NCBI RefSeq assembly: GCF_003576645.1
Contig: NC_044919.1
Span: 26,559,655-26,623,654, forward strand
Length of the DNA stretch: 64,000 bases
Direction of reading: 5' to 3'
From: Ipomoea triloba
Taxonomy: Eukaryota > Streptophyta > Magnoliopsida > Solanales > Convolvulaceae
Positions 54,962-64,000 of the stretch are shown here, in pieces. Positions within the stretch are counted from its first letter, which is position 1, and each line of letters opens with the position of its first letter. The notes beneath the pieces are model-generated. The model made no database searches and was not told the origin of the DNA. It worked only from the letters and a program-made list of their open reading frames with translations. The position numbers were made by a program, and so were the translations under genes.

Positions 54962-56420
54962 TGATAAGTGCAAAAGATACCACTTTTATAAGGTTATTTG
55001 TGGATCATTAAGTGCATAATTCACGGCCCTTATGAATGTTTTAGTCCTAATTTGCTTTAGAATGCTTGTTATTGTCATTAGACTCCGTTCCACGCTTGGC
55101 TAATTGTTTTGTAAGTAAAAGATGTGCAAAAAGGGCAGGAAATGACAACATTTCAGATAAGTGAAGAACAAACCAAAGTTGGAGCAAAAAATAGGCTAGG
55201 ACTGCAGTGGACGCGAAGTGGACGCGCGGTGGACGCGCGTCCCCCCATGCGTCCACCCATGCGTCCAGGACTACGTCCGAAATTATGCTTGCAGAAGTTT
55301 GACAGCAGAACAGAGGTCTGCTGTGGACGTGCAGTGGACGCGCGCGTCCATCAGAACACTTACAGAAGTTGAAGTCTGGACGCAAATAACGCCGTGAACG
55401 CGCCCGTGGACGCGCGTCCACCAGGGCGTCCATCGCGAAAGTGGGCAGTTTTTGCAATGTTTAAAAGGGGAATTGAACCATTTTTGTAGGGGATCCTTGA
55501 CACTTCAGTTTTAGATCACTTTAGAATATTTCTCTCTCTAGGATTAGCCTAGAGAGATCTCCCGCAATTCACTCCACATTCCCAATTCACTCCACATTGC
55601 AATTCTTAGGTTTAGATTAGAATTAGAGAAGAATTCCATTGCAAGATTGTGATCAACATTCAATTTCAAGTTCAAGGTTTAATTTCAAGCTAAATCTTCC
55701 TTTTAATTTCTTGTCATTACTTTTGCTTTTGCTATTTCAATTCCAAGTATGATTAGATAGATCTTTGTGGATTTGGATTGAGCAATGTTGTATAGATGTT
55801 CTTGAGCTTTGAATTGATCAATTAGGTTTTGCAATTGCTTGATTATGAGTTTGATTGTGTGAGTGGTGATCCACTTTAACTCTTGTGTAGGGGTGATCAA
55901 CCTATATGAGAGGTGTTTGGAGAAGGAGTCTCATCAACGAGAGTAGAGTTACTCCTTAGCCTAGCCTAGCACATTTCCCTCTCACCTTTGAGAAAATGGA
56001 GAAGTGGAAGATAAGAGGCACATAACGTGTTTGACAAAATGCCTCTCCTAGCCTAGTGATCACAAGGATGACATTACGGTCTAAGGAGTGAGTCCATTGA
56101 CCACGAGAGTGGCGGTGGTGTTGGTGACCTTGTCTCATTTTCATTATCTAAGTGTTGCTAGCCTAGTATCTTAGGAAATCAAGGATACCTATATGAGTTG
56201 CAAGATCCAAATCCTCCTTTCCAATTGATTGTTTCCAATATTTGTTCCTATTTTCGTTATAAACACTCTTGTGCTTAATCCCCTTCCTATTTTCGTTATA
56301 AACACTCTTGTGCTTAATCCCCTTACCGCTTGAATTCCCTCCTTGCCGTCCTTTGAGAACGATACTCGGGAACTTCTTTCCGTTTTAACATTTATTTCTT
56401 TCCATCCACCGCGAAAACTA
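54962..56420 (+). repeat. 3' LTR of the Athila-like element (terminal bases missing)
   Basis: Matches the 5' LTR from TGATAAGTGC to GCGAAAACTA, then changes to unrelated CGAGTAAG instead of TACCCATCA. Differences from the 5' LTR include a rearranged minisatellite (55200-55435) and a deletion plus a 36-bp duplication around CGTTATAAACACTCTTGTGC (56255-56325). These indicate an insertion that is not brand-new. Confidence 0.88.
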
Positions 56421-56512
56421 CGAGTAAGTATTGCCTCCACTGAGGCTCAAACCCATCACCTTCCGTATAAAGGGAAGGGTTTGATGCCACTGGACCACAA
56501 GGTCCTTGGCAC
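56421..56512 (-). mobile_element. tRNA-derived SINE on the minus strand
   Basis: Minus strand box A-like TGGTCCAGTGGC (56486-56497) and box B-like GGTTTGAGCCT (56443-56453). It sits between the truncated 3' LTR and the resumed segmental duplicate, and is related to the SINE at 25507. Confidence 0.65.
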
Positions 56513-56654
56513 TAATTATGTTTTTAAACATAATACTTTGTATATGTTAATATATGCACTTATTGAAATGCTTTTACTTTTATTAAAATAGGATAGAATT
56601 TCCATTAAAACGTAATTTGATAGTCTTCGTAGAAGAGTAAGAAATCAATACATT

Positions 56655-58316
56655 CTAGTAAAGATGGGTGGGAAGCCTAGGCTCAATGTTGAAAGACAAA
56701 GGAAATTTTGGATGAGTGGTCAAGCCATAAACCTCTTCCATGGATATATCCTCTGGCCTCATGTCTTCTGCTAATTTCCAATTAAATCCATGTAATAGAT
56801 TAGCTAATGTTGTTCGAACAACCTTCATTCCAAAACTATAGCCAGGACATCTTCTTCTACCCGACCCAAATGGTAAAAGTGTAAAATCTTGTCCATTTAT
56901 ATTAATGTCTTTCCCTAAAAATCTTTCGGGGAAAAACTCATCAGCCTTGTCCCAATACTTAGAATTCCTACCTATAGACCACACGTTAACTAGAACAGTT
57001 GTTCCACTTGGTACCTCGTAACCTGCCACATTGCAATCTTCCATGGAATAATGGGGTGGGAGCAATGTGCAAAGTGGATGCAACCTGAATGTTTCCTTGA
57101 TGATTGCTTCCATATATGGAAGTTGCGAAAAGTCTCTCTCTTCTACCCATCTCTCCCTCCCAATCACTCTATCCAGCTCCTCAGTCGCCTTTTCGATGAT
57201 CAATGGCTTTCTAAGCAATTCTTGAAATGCCCATTCCACTAATGCTGCTGATGTATCTGTGCCACCCGCCAGCATATTCTAGCAGAGTCGAGAAGAAAAG
57301 AAAAGATCAAAAATGGAATTAACTCTTTAATTAAGAATAGTATAGGTATGGTAAGGAAGAAATTTAAACAAAAAGCTTACATGGATTAACCCCATTATGC
57401 GGTCCCGATTGAGTTCAACATCCGGCTCAAGATTTGGATCATCAGCTATCTGCAAAAAGATATCCACCATGTCCTTGGGGACAAAATTCTCCTCTGCTTT
57501 CATCACAGCTCTATGGTCTTCAATCACATGGTTTAGGAACTCTTCGTACTCGTCCCTTAAAGCTTTCATCTTCTTCACATATCCTTGCAAGTCAAAGCCG
57601 CTCAACCAAGGAACCCAATCTCCAAGATTGATCACACCACTAAGCAGAAACCATTCATCAAGAATCCCTTGTAATTTCTCTAACGTAATTGTGTAACCCG
57701 CATTCTGTTTTCTCAATTCACGGTCGTTGCTGTAGTACTTGTGACCTGAAACTAGCCTAGTCATGGTAGACAAGGTGAACTTCAACAAATGGTCTCTTAG
57801 CAACACCGGCTTCTTAGTCCCGACAGCATCGTAAAGGCGGGAAATCAACCTAGTCCTTTCCTCAACGCGAACGTACTCGAATGATTCAAGCTTCTTCGGG
57901 GTGAAAACCTCGGAAAGGAGAATCTTGCGGCCGTGGCGCCAGGGCGATCCATAAGGCGACCACGTGAGGTCGGCCCGGTTAAAAGTGTGGTCTCCGGCGG
58001 CCGTGGGCGGCCGGGAGGCGAACACGGCGTCGTGGGTTTTCAAGAAAAGTTTAGCCGTTTCAGGGGACGAGGCAACTAAAACCGGCTTGGACCCAAATTT
58101 GAGGAGCATTAAATCTCCATATTTTTGGGACAGTAAGTGTAAGGAATGATGTGGGAGTGAGCCAAGGAGATTCAAATTGCCAATAATAGGCCATGGCCGT
58201 GGACCTGGTGGAGTTTTAGATTTTCGCCGTTGATAAAAAGTGTTTATTTTGAAGAGGAATACTAAGGCGAGAAGCCATGGCAGGGCCTGAAAAACCCAAT
58301 AAGAAATATTCTCCAT
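56655..58316 (-). CDS. CYP92-like cytochrome P450 (CYP71 clan), copy 3
   Basis: Exon 1 is 57381-58316 and exon 2 is 56655-57278, with a 102-bp GT-AG phase-0 intron, giving 519 aa. Membrane anchor, TPPGPRPWPIIGN hinge, WRHGRK, AGGTDT, ETFR (374-377), PERF and FGSGRRRCPG with heme ligand Cys456 are all present. The protein is very close to copy 2, with scattered differences such as WRHGRK for WRHARK and NAGYTITLEK for PIGYKITLEK. That suggests recent duplication with both copies still under constraint. Same predicted role: ER monooxygenase of unknown substrate. The short intron is probably the ancestral state. Confidence 0.94.
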
Positions 58317-58373
58317 AATGAATCAAATTTGTGGTGGCTGTGAGCCCGTGCCTACTGTGAAGGAATGCTCGAG

Positions 58374-58383
58374 TATTTATACA
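58374..58383 (-). promoter_or_regulatory. TATA box of P450 copy 3
   Basis: Minus strand TGTATAAATA, 58 bp before the ATG, with the same leader sequence as copy 2. Confidence 0.7.
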
Positions 58384-58541
58384 CCCAAAATTAATGTATT
58401 ATGTCCAAATAGGACAAAAAAATTAAAGAAGTATGTCAACCTAGGACAACTTTGCAACACTCATCAACTGTGAAGGAATGCTCGAGTTTGCTACGTTCAT
58501 CAAGTACGACATTGCTGTAAACGTGGCCACATCTCCAATGG

Positions 58542-58930
58542 TTATTATGTGGACCACTATCCAAAAATTACATTCGTTTCGCATAATTTATTTTTTTTTT
58601 ACGTTACCCACTACAATATACATTTTTATAACTCATAATGTACATTATTCTAACATATAAAATATATTATTCTAACACATAATGTACATTATCATACTCC
58701 ATAAGTTAGTTTTATTATTCTAACTCATAATGGCATTATTCTAACAAAAAAAATACATTATTCTAACACATAACATAACGTACATTATCTTACCGCAGAA
58801 GTTTTATTATTTTCACATAATGTACATTATTCTAACTTGTAATATACATTGTTTTAACTCATAAAATTCAGCAACGTCGTTTTGGACCGTGGTCCATACA
58901 GCTATGTGGACCACGACCTACACAATAATT
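58542..58930. mobile_element. MITE with GTGGACC-type ends upstream of P450 copy 3
   Basis: Counterpart of 42296-42709: TTATTATGTGGACCACT at the left, TATGTGGACCACGACC and CACAATAATTAG at the right, and a TACATTATTCTAACA minisatellite inside. Shared position shows it predates the segmental duplication. Confidence 0.75.
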
Positions 58931-58934
58931 AGCA

Positions 58935-59165
58935 GCCGCTGCTCTGTTTTCCGCCGGAAACTAGAGCCGACGAACTGGTTTCCGATGGAAACCTGTCTAC
59001 CGGACTGGAGAGGGACAACATGAGTCGTCTCTCCCTCCGCACAAAGCCATTTTCTGAAAAAATAGGCTCATTTTTCCGTTGACCACATTTTTTAGATGTT
59101 GCCAAACACCAAAAGCACAAAAAATAATTTTAGAAAATCATTTTTCGGGTTACCAAACACACTCT
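58935..59165. mobile_element. Insertion specific to segmental duplicate B
   Basis: Present here but replaced by unrelated sequence in duplicate A (42715-42780). The minus strand starts AGAGTGTGTTTGGTAACCCG, a common beginning of small plant transposons. No target duplication resolved. Confidence 0.5.
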
Positions 59166-59259
59166 AAATCTTTTAACTGAAAAGAAAAGTATCAAATGAA
59201 GTACGTCATATAAAATAGAGTAATTAGATTTTAATAATATCTATTAGCAAGTCACTACA

Positions 59260-59700
59260 GATTTAGTTATTAGGGGTCGACGTTTGGGTTTCATTTTAGT
59301 TTTTTTTTTTTTCAGTTTTGAAAAAACAATGAAGTCATTCTTTTTCAAATTTTACTTCGATTTGGTTTCAGTTCGGTTTGAAATAATTTGGTTATGACTC
59401 GGATTTGGTTTGATTTGGATTTCAGTTATTTTTAAAACCCAAACATTCCCAAGTTCTCTTATGCACATGAGTATTTATTTATTTTCACTAATAATTTAAA
59501 TTCAAAAATCTAAAAAGTAAATTCACAATGCATATTTCAAATTTCTTAGTCTAAAATTAGTCCAAACCGAATTGATATTTTCACATGCGTCAGCCGTCCG
59601 ACAATACTGTTGCAGATTTGCAGAGAAATTTTGAGAACAAAGACCAATTGTGAAATTTTGAGTTAGGAAATTAGGGATTGTGCGTGTGTGTGTCATTGTT
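59260..59700. mobile_element. Truncated hAT-like MITE, counterpart of 43285
   Basis: TTAGGGGTCGACGTTTGGG and the following GTTT-rich part match the 43285 copy, but the right-hand inverted end is missing. Confidence 0.55.
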
Positions 59701-59737
59701 CAGGTGAGTCCACTCCTTTCCATGAGTTCATGATGAC

Positions 59738-60099
59738 TAGAGCTGTTGAAACGGGCCGGCGGGACGGGACCCGCTTAAGCCCGCCATATGGCGGGGGTGG
59801 GCAAAAAAGCCCGCCAAAATACGGACCTAAGAAAGGTCGGCCCGCCCCGCCCCGCCTTAAACCCGCGGGCCTTGACGCGAGCCTATCAAATTTTAAAATT
59901 TTAAAATTTAAATAAAAATTAATATATATATATATATATAATTTGTTTACCGTTTACAGCTTAAACAAAAGTTATATATATAAGAAACATTAGATTACAG
60001 TTTACTAAACTGTAAACTAATGTTATATATATATAATTAACATTAGTTTACAGTTCAGTAAACTGTAAGCTAATGTTAATTAATATAACTATAAACCAA

Positions 60100-60145
<46 letters not shown>

Positions 60146-60430
60146 AGTATAGACACACATTAGTGTTAGTAATATAATAAAGTTGATAGGACATATTTAA
60201 TGTTATAAATTTATTAATGTAACATCTATTTATTTTTATGATCTTTTAAATTATATATTTGGCGGGTCCCCCGCCGGCCCGCCAAGTCCGCCCCGCCAAG
60301 CCCGTGGGTAAGGCGGGGGCGGGCTAAAAAGCCCGCCAAAATACGGGCTAAAAATATCAAAGCCCGCCCCGTCCTTTACACGGGACGGGGCGAGAAAACC
60401 CGACGGGTTAAGCCCGTTTTGACGGCTCTA
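59738..60430. mobile_element. hAT-like non-autonomous element with 8-bp target duplication
   Basis: Ends TAGAGCTGTTGAAACGGGC and GCCCGTTTTGACGGCTCTA are inverted. ATGATGAC (59730-59737) and ATGATGAT (60431-60438) flank it, 7 of 8 matching. Both arms are very GC-rich (AAGCCCGCCAAAATACGG), the core is AT-rich with (TA)n and repeated TAACATTAGTTTACAGTT. No transposase. Confidence 0.85.
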
Positions 60431-60438
60431 ATGATGAT

Positions 60439-60669
60439 AGATCTGGACCATTAAATGCTTGAGATCAATGACCTAGCTAGATTTCACTAACTATGTATTT
60501 GAAATGGCTTAGATAATTAGGCACAATCATTGTGTTAGGCGCAATGATTTCTTATCTTGAAATTTTGTATAGAAAAGCCTATTGGTTTGAATTGTCCATT
60601 CCTTATCCGGAACATTTACCGCAGTAAACGTTTTTTGGATTTCCAGTGTACATACCCTTATTTTACCCC
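60439..60669. other. No gene seen
   Basis: Unique AT-rich spacer with only short frames. Confidence 0.5.
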
Positions 60670-61135
60670 ATACCGTAGACCGTGGTCATTGATACTGCAG
60701 GTCATTTCAAAAGATAGTGTCTTACATTTATTTTTAATTATCAAATGAAATCGTAGTTATATCAAAATGTAACTATAGTTGTGTTGAAATGTAAATGCAG
60801 TGTATATGAACTGATACTGAATAACAGTTTCACATTTGTGTTTTATATTATCGAATAAAACTGTAGTTATATCGAAATGTAACTGTAGTTGTGTTGAAAT
60901 GTAACTGCAGTGTATATGAACTGATACCGAATAACAGTTTCACATTTGTGTTTTTATATTATCGAATGAAACTGTAGTTATATCGAAATGTAACTGCATT
61001 TGTATTGAAATGTAACTGCAGTGTATATGAATTGAAAGTGAATGGCGCAGAACGGAGGTGGTTTCATCTATTTGTTTTCATTAATCAAAACGACGTCGTT
61101 TTGATGCGCGGTCCACGATATAATTTGCGTATTTT
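60670..61135. mobile_element. MITE-like element with three ~110-bp internal repeats
   Basis: Starts near ACCGTAGACCGTGGTCA and ends near GACGTCGTTTTGATGCGCGG, TCCACGATATAATTTGCG. Inside, three repeats start ATCGAATnAAACTGTAGTTA at about 60740, 60850 and 60961. The interior resembles the inverse of 63100-63400. Confidence 0.6.
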
Positions 61136-61220
61136 ACCCGTATTTACTACGGAGTAACATATAACAAAAGAATACACCTATAACCCTGAGACCACCTATT
61201 ACTTTTGTCCTAAAGTATTA

Positions 61221-61497
61221 CGCCCTCCGTCCCATTTTATGTGTCTGATTCGGTATGAGACTTGACTGAAGTTATTTTTAATCAAAATTTTCATAATATT
61301 AAGCCTTTTAGTATTAAACGTTTTTTAATCAAATTTTTCATTATATATTTAGAAACTACACTAAAAGTACTATTAAACACAAAAAATTAGATTTAAAAAT
61401 AAGTGAAAAATACTAAATAAAATAAACAAAGAAAAAAGAGTTTGTTTGACTAATGAATAGTAAGTATGACAAATAAAATGGGACAGATGTACTAGTA
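61221..61497. mobile_element. Stowaway-like MITE
   Basis: Left CCCTCCGTCCCATTTTATGT and right ACAAATAAAATGGGACAGAT are inverted. Flanks are TTA and TAG, consistent with a TA target. Related copies: 23446-23680 (degenerate) and 63757 to the window end (partial). Confidence 0.75.
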
Positions 61498-61831
61498 AAA
61501 AAGATAAATCACACAATGTAACTCAATTTGCTATGCTATTTACTTGCTTCAAAAGGTTGAATCTCCAATCCCAAAAATCTCACATACATCGATCTGACAG
61601 AACATTTGAAAAGATGTAAATCACAGTAAATCAGTAGCTCAGCAGATAGAGCCAAATGTTAGTGCGCACAAGGGATATTCCCACTTTAGACATAATCCTC
61701 ATACTGTTACTATCGAGTTTCGACATTAATCTCTTCCCTCAAATAATGTCTATTGAACCAGTGAATTAAGTCCATACCAGCACCCTATGCTATTTACTAA
61801 CTTAACCGATCATACGTGACACAATTTGTTT
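61498..61831. other. No gene seen
   Basis: AT-rich spacer. CAGTAGCTCAGCAGATAGAG near 61630 resembles a tRNA box A, but no box B follows. Confidence 0.4.
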
Positions 61832-62233
61832 GAGTTAATTCCATTTTTGGTCCTAGATTTATATGTGGTAGTCCAGTTTTAGTTCTTTTTTATTAGAACA
61901 TCCATATTTAGTCATAGTATTATTGTGACATAACCATTTTTGGTCCTCTATCAACAAAACGATTGTAATGTCCTTAAATACAAAGACATTTCGGTCTTCA
62001 GTTACATATTTAAAAATAAAAAAAATAAACATAAAAATATAGTGAGGTCAACTTACTTTGTATAAAAATGATCGAAAAATCATTGTATTTAACGACATTT
62101 CAACAATTTTGTTAACGGAATACCAAAAATGATCATGTCACAATAATAGTAGAACCAAATGTAAATGTTTTAATAAAAAATGATTAAAAATAAAATGGTA
62201 CCTATAAATCTATGACCAAAATTAGAATTAACT
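61832..62233. mobile_element. Palindromic MITE, GAGTTAATTC family (copy 2)
   Basis: GAGTTAATTCCATTTTTGGT at the left and ACCAAAATTAGAATTAACTC at the right are inverted. The interior matches 42837-43235. Confidence 0.85.
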
Positions 62234-62690
62234 CCAATTTGTTTATTCAATTTGTTTGTCTTTTTAACTTTCATATGATTAGTAAGAAACACGTGTATCA
62301 CACTATTCCTCCATGTATGGACATTTAGCACTGACAAGTTATCTAAAAACATAATAAATGTGATGTCCGTTTTTCCGTTAAGTTTTTTGTACATTATGCT
62401 ATAAAGTTTGTATTACATAATATTTTGGACAAATATACCCTTACCGTTATAACTTCCGTTATCTTTTCTACTATTATTACTATGCACATGCATCCACCAT
62501 ATATTTTCTTATCTTCTTCAATAATAATAATAATATATACACATTAAATATTAGAGTTATATGTTAGTTATTTTTTAAAATATAAATATCTAATTTATAA
62601 AATATTTTACATTATTATTATTATTATTATTTACAATATTAAAATTTAAATAAATTTAAAATTTTAATACAAAATACTAATATTGGGCAC
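62234..62690. other. AT-rich, possible Helitron body, no gene
   Basis: Contains (AAT)n at 62519-62534 and (ATT)n at 62610-62631. Only short random frames. Confidence 0.4.
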
Positions 62691-62723
62691 TTATATTTTG
62701 CGCATCGCGTATAAGAAAAACTA

Positions 62724-62724
<1 letters not shown>
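62691..62724 (+). mobile_element. Helitron 3' terminus (third element, degenerate hairpin)
   Basis: ATTGGGCA, then CTTATATTTTGCGC, a short loop and GCGTATAAG, then AAAAACTAG ending at 62724. (TA)n follows. The layout matches the ends at 25725 and 37184, with a weaker stem. Confidence 0.75.

Positions 62725-62772
<48 letters not shown>
62725..62772. repeat. (TA)n microsatellite
   Basis: TA run directly after the Helitron CTAG. Confidence 0.95.
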
Positions 62773-62777
<5 letters not shown>

Positions 62778-62944
62778 TGAATCATGTATATGAATATGAG
62801 TGCAGTCCAAAAAATAATTTGGCAGTCTAGCGAATAAGCGACAGACAAGCAGTGGCTATGGCAAATTTGAATTAGAACATTTATATTGAGGGGTTGCTTC
62901 ACGGATTTTGAAAGAACAAGCAAGGTTAATAGCAAGGCAAATTT

Positions 62945-63545
62945 TAGCGTAGACCAGGGTCCTCAGTATATATGGTCCAAACAGTGTCGTTTCTTTTAAT
63001 GTAAAGAAACGGCACTCGTTCTATGTAATTAATTCTGTTTGTATAACATATTCAGTTTCATTTTATATACATTGTAATTTTATTTCAACACAATTAAAGT
63101 TTCATTTTGTTTCAACTACAGTTTCATTTGACATTATATATACGGAGTACAATAGTCTTATTAAAGTGAGACCTTTATTGAATTTCATTTTATACACACC
63201 GTAGTTTTATTACAGCAGCACTAAATTCTAATTCTAATTCAATTATACACTCAAATATGTGAACATGTTATTCATTTTCATTTTATATACACTGTAGGTT
63301 CATTACAACGCAACTAAAGTATCATTTCATTTCAATTACAGTTTTATTTGATAATATAAACACAATATGCGAGACAAATTATTTAATTTCATTTTAGATA
63401 CACTATAGTTTCATTTTGTTCTAAACACACCAAAAATATGAGATTTGTTAAAATTTAACGATTATCGTTTCTTTACATAAAGAAACGACGCCGTTTTCAG
63501 ACCATGGTCTATACAGTTATATGGATCATGGTCCACTGTATAACA
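62945..63545. mobile_element. MITE-like element, GGTCCA-end family
   Basis: Left AGACCAGGGTCCTCAG and GTCGTTTCTTT; right AAAGAAACGACGCCG, ACCATGGTCTATACAG and TGGTCCACTGTATAAC. The interior repeats TTTCATTTTATATACACTG and AACTACAGTTTCATTTGA about every 100-120 bp, the inverse of the 60740-61030 repeats. Confidence 0.6.
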
Positions 63546-63756
63546 ACCGTAATAGCAATCACAATAGTCAAAGTTTTTTTTTAAATATTTTTTGTGGACC
63601 TCAACATTTACAATCTCAAAAACCATCTACTACCCAACCGTTTAAGTTTTTTCTAACTTTTTTGAGGACCCACCAATCTATATAAAGTTATAAATTATAT
63701 TTTTATTATTTTAATTACTATAAATTATAATTTTAATTAAATCATTAAAAATTAAA

Positions 63757-64000
63757 TTAAATTATTCCATTTGTCTCATTTTATATGTCTTATTCGATTA
63801 ATGAGACTTGATTAAAGTTATTTTTAATTCTATTTTTCATAATGTTATATTTAATATTAGTATATAAAATTTATATATTTCGAAATTATATTTAAAGTAT
63901 AGAAAATAAAATTTAAACATAAGTAAAAACTCCTTACCGCAAAGGTGGCAGCCACAAAAATGATAGAATTAATAGATGCAAGCCCAGTAAGGGAAAGGTA
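63757..64000. mobile_element. Partial Stowaway-like MITE at the window edge
   Basis: CCATTTGTCTCATTTTATATG and AGACTTGATTAAAGTTATTT match the left half of the 61221 element. The right end is beyond the window or replaced by the final CTCCTTACCGCAAAGGTGGC sequence. Confidence 0.5.

Larger units (their letters stand above)
48083..56420 (+). mobile_element. Athila-like non-autonomous LTR retrotransposon
   Basis: Two LTRs (48083-49539 and 54962-56420) flank an internal region with a tRNA-Asp-type primer site, a gag-like frame with three stops, and a long 3' untranslated part. No protease, RT or integrase is found. Near 53225 GTCGGGCTACGGACGTTAAA and CTTCTCGGGAGGCAACCCGA match the common post-gag block of Athila-type elements. 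The last bases of the 3' LTR and its target duplication are missing. If the 1,649-bp duplication is artificial, the true element is about 6.7 kb. Confidence 0.85.
56513..59700. repeat. Segmental duplicate B, right part, containing P450 copy 3
   Basis: Matches 38946-43700 across the P450 3' flank, the gene, its promoter and the upstream MITE block. It lacks the intron insertions of copy 2 and has its own insertion at 58935-59165. Confidence 0.85.

Noticed and set aside
59688..59915. Gly/Pro/Arg-rich 75-codon frame
   Set aside because: It runs into the GC-rich inverted arm of the hAT-like element and has no support as a gene.

Overview
This is plant nuclear DNA, almost certainly from an angiosperm and most likely a eudicot. 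The evidence is GT-AG introns, CYP92-type cytochrome P450 genes, a SWEET sugar-transporter copy, tRNA-derived SINEs, and a dense set of plant transposons (Ty3/gypsy Tat and Athila types, CACTA, hAT, Mutator-like, Helitron, MITEs). The background is very AT-rich, with many (TA)n tracts. I cannot name the species from sequence alone.

Layout. 1-6870 is a minus-strand Tat-lineage Ty3/gypsy retrotransposon with an uninterrupted gag-pol of about 1,900 codons and one visible LTR (6152-6870); its 3' side runs off the window. About 7181-25725 reads best as one large Helitron. It has a seven-unit array of Helitron-5'-like monomers (7181-9012), long AT-rich repeats, a decayed Rep-helicase gene (15957-20527), a multi-exon RPA1-like gene with one premature stop (20686-22941), an apparently intact three-exon RWP-RK transcription-factor gene (24037-24973), and a hairpin plus CTAG end at 25725. 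25950-28020 is a CYP92-like pseudogene. 28409-32015 is a CACTA transposon with a 3-bp target duplication; it keeps pieces of its transposase and Ulp1-like protease and carries an intronless, frameshifted SWEET copy. 32306-38950 is a patchwork of hAT, foldback MITE, LTR remnants, a SINE and a second Helitron end.

39083-42118 and 56655-58316 are two apparently intact CYP92-like genes (520 and 519 aa, two exons each). They lie in segmental duplicates; the second duplicate is interrupted by a roughly 8.3-kb Athila-like non-autonomous retrotransposon (48083-56420). Between them are a Mutator-like element with a captured RBR ubiquitin-ligase fragment (44910-46021) and copia-like remnants. The last 5 kb is MITEs, a hAT-like element and a third Helitron end.

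How it fits together. The only likely working host genes are the two P450s: ER-anchored CYP71-clan monooxygenases of unknown substrate, with matching TATA boxes. The RWP-RK gene is intact but lies inside a transposon. Nearly everything else is mobile DNA or genes captured by it, and most premature stops look like C-to-T decay. A perfect 1,649-bp direct repeat around an N at 49642 is probably an assembly error, so coordinates and LTR counts in 47994-51289 need care.
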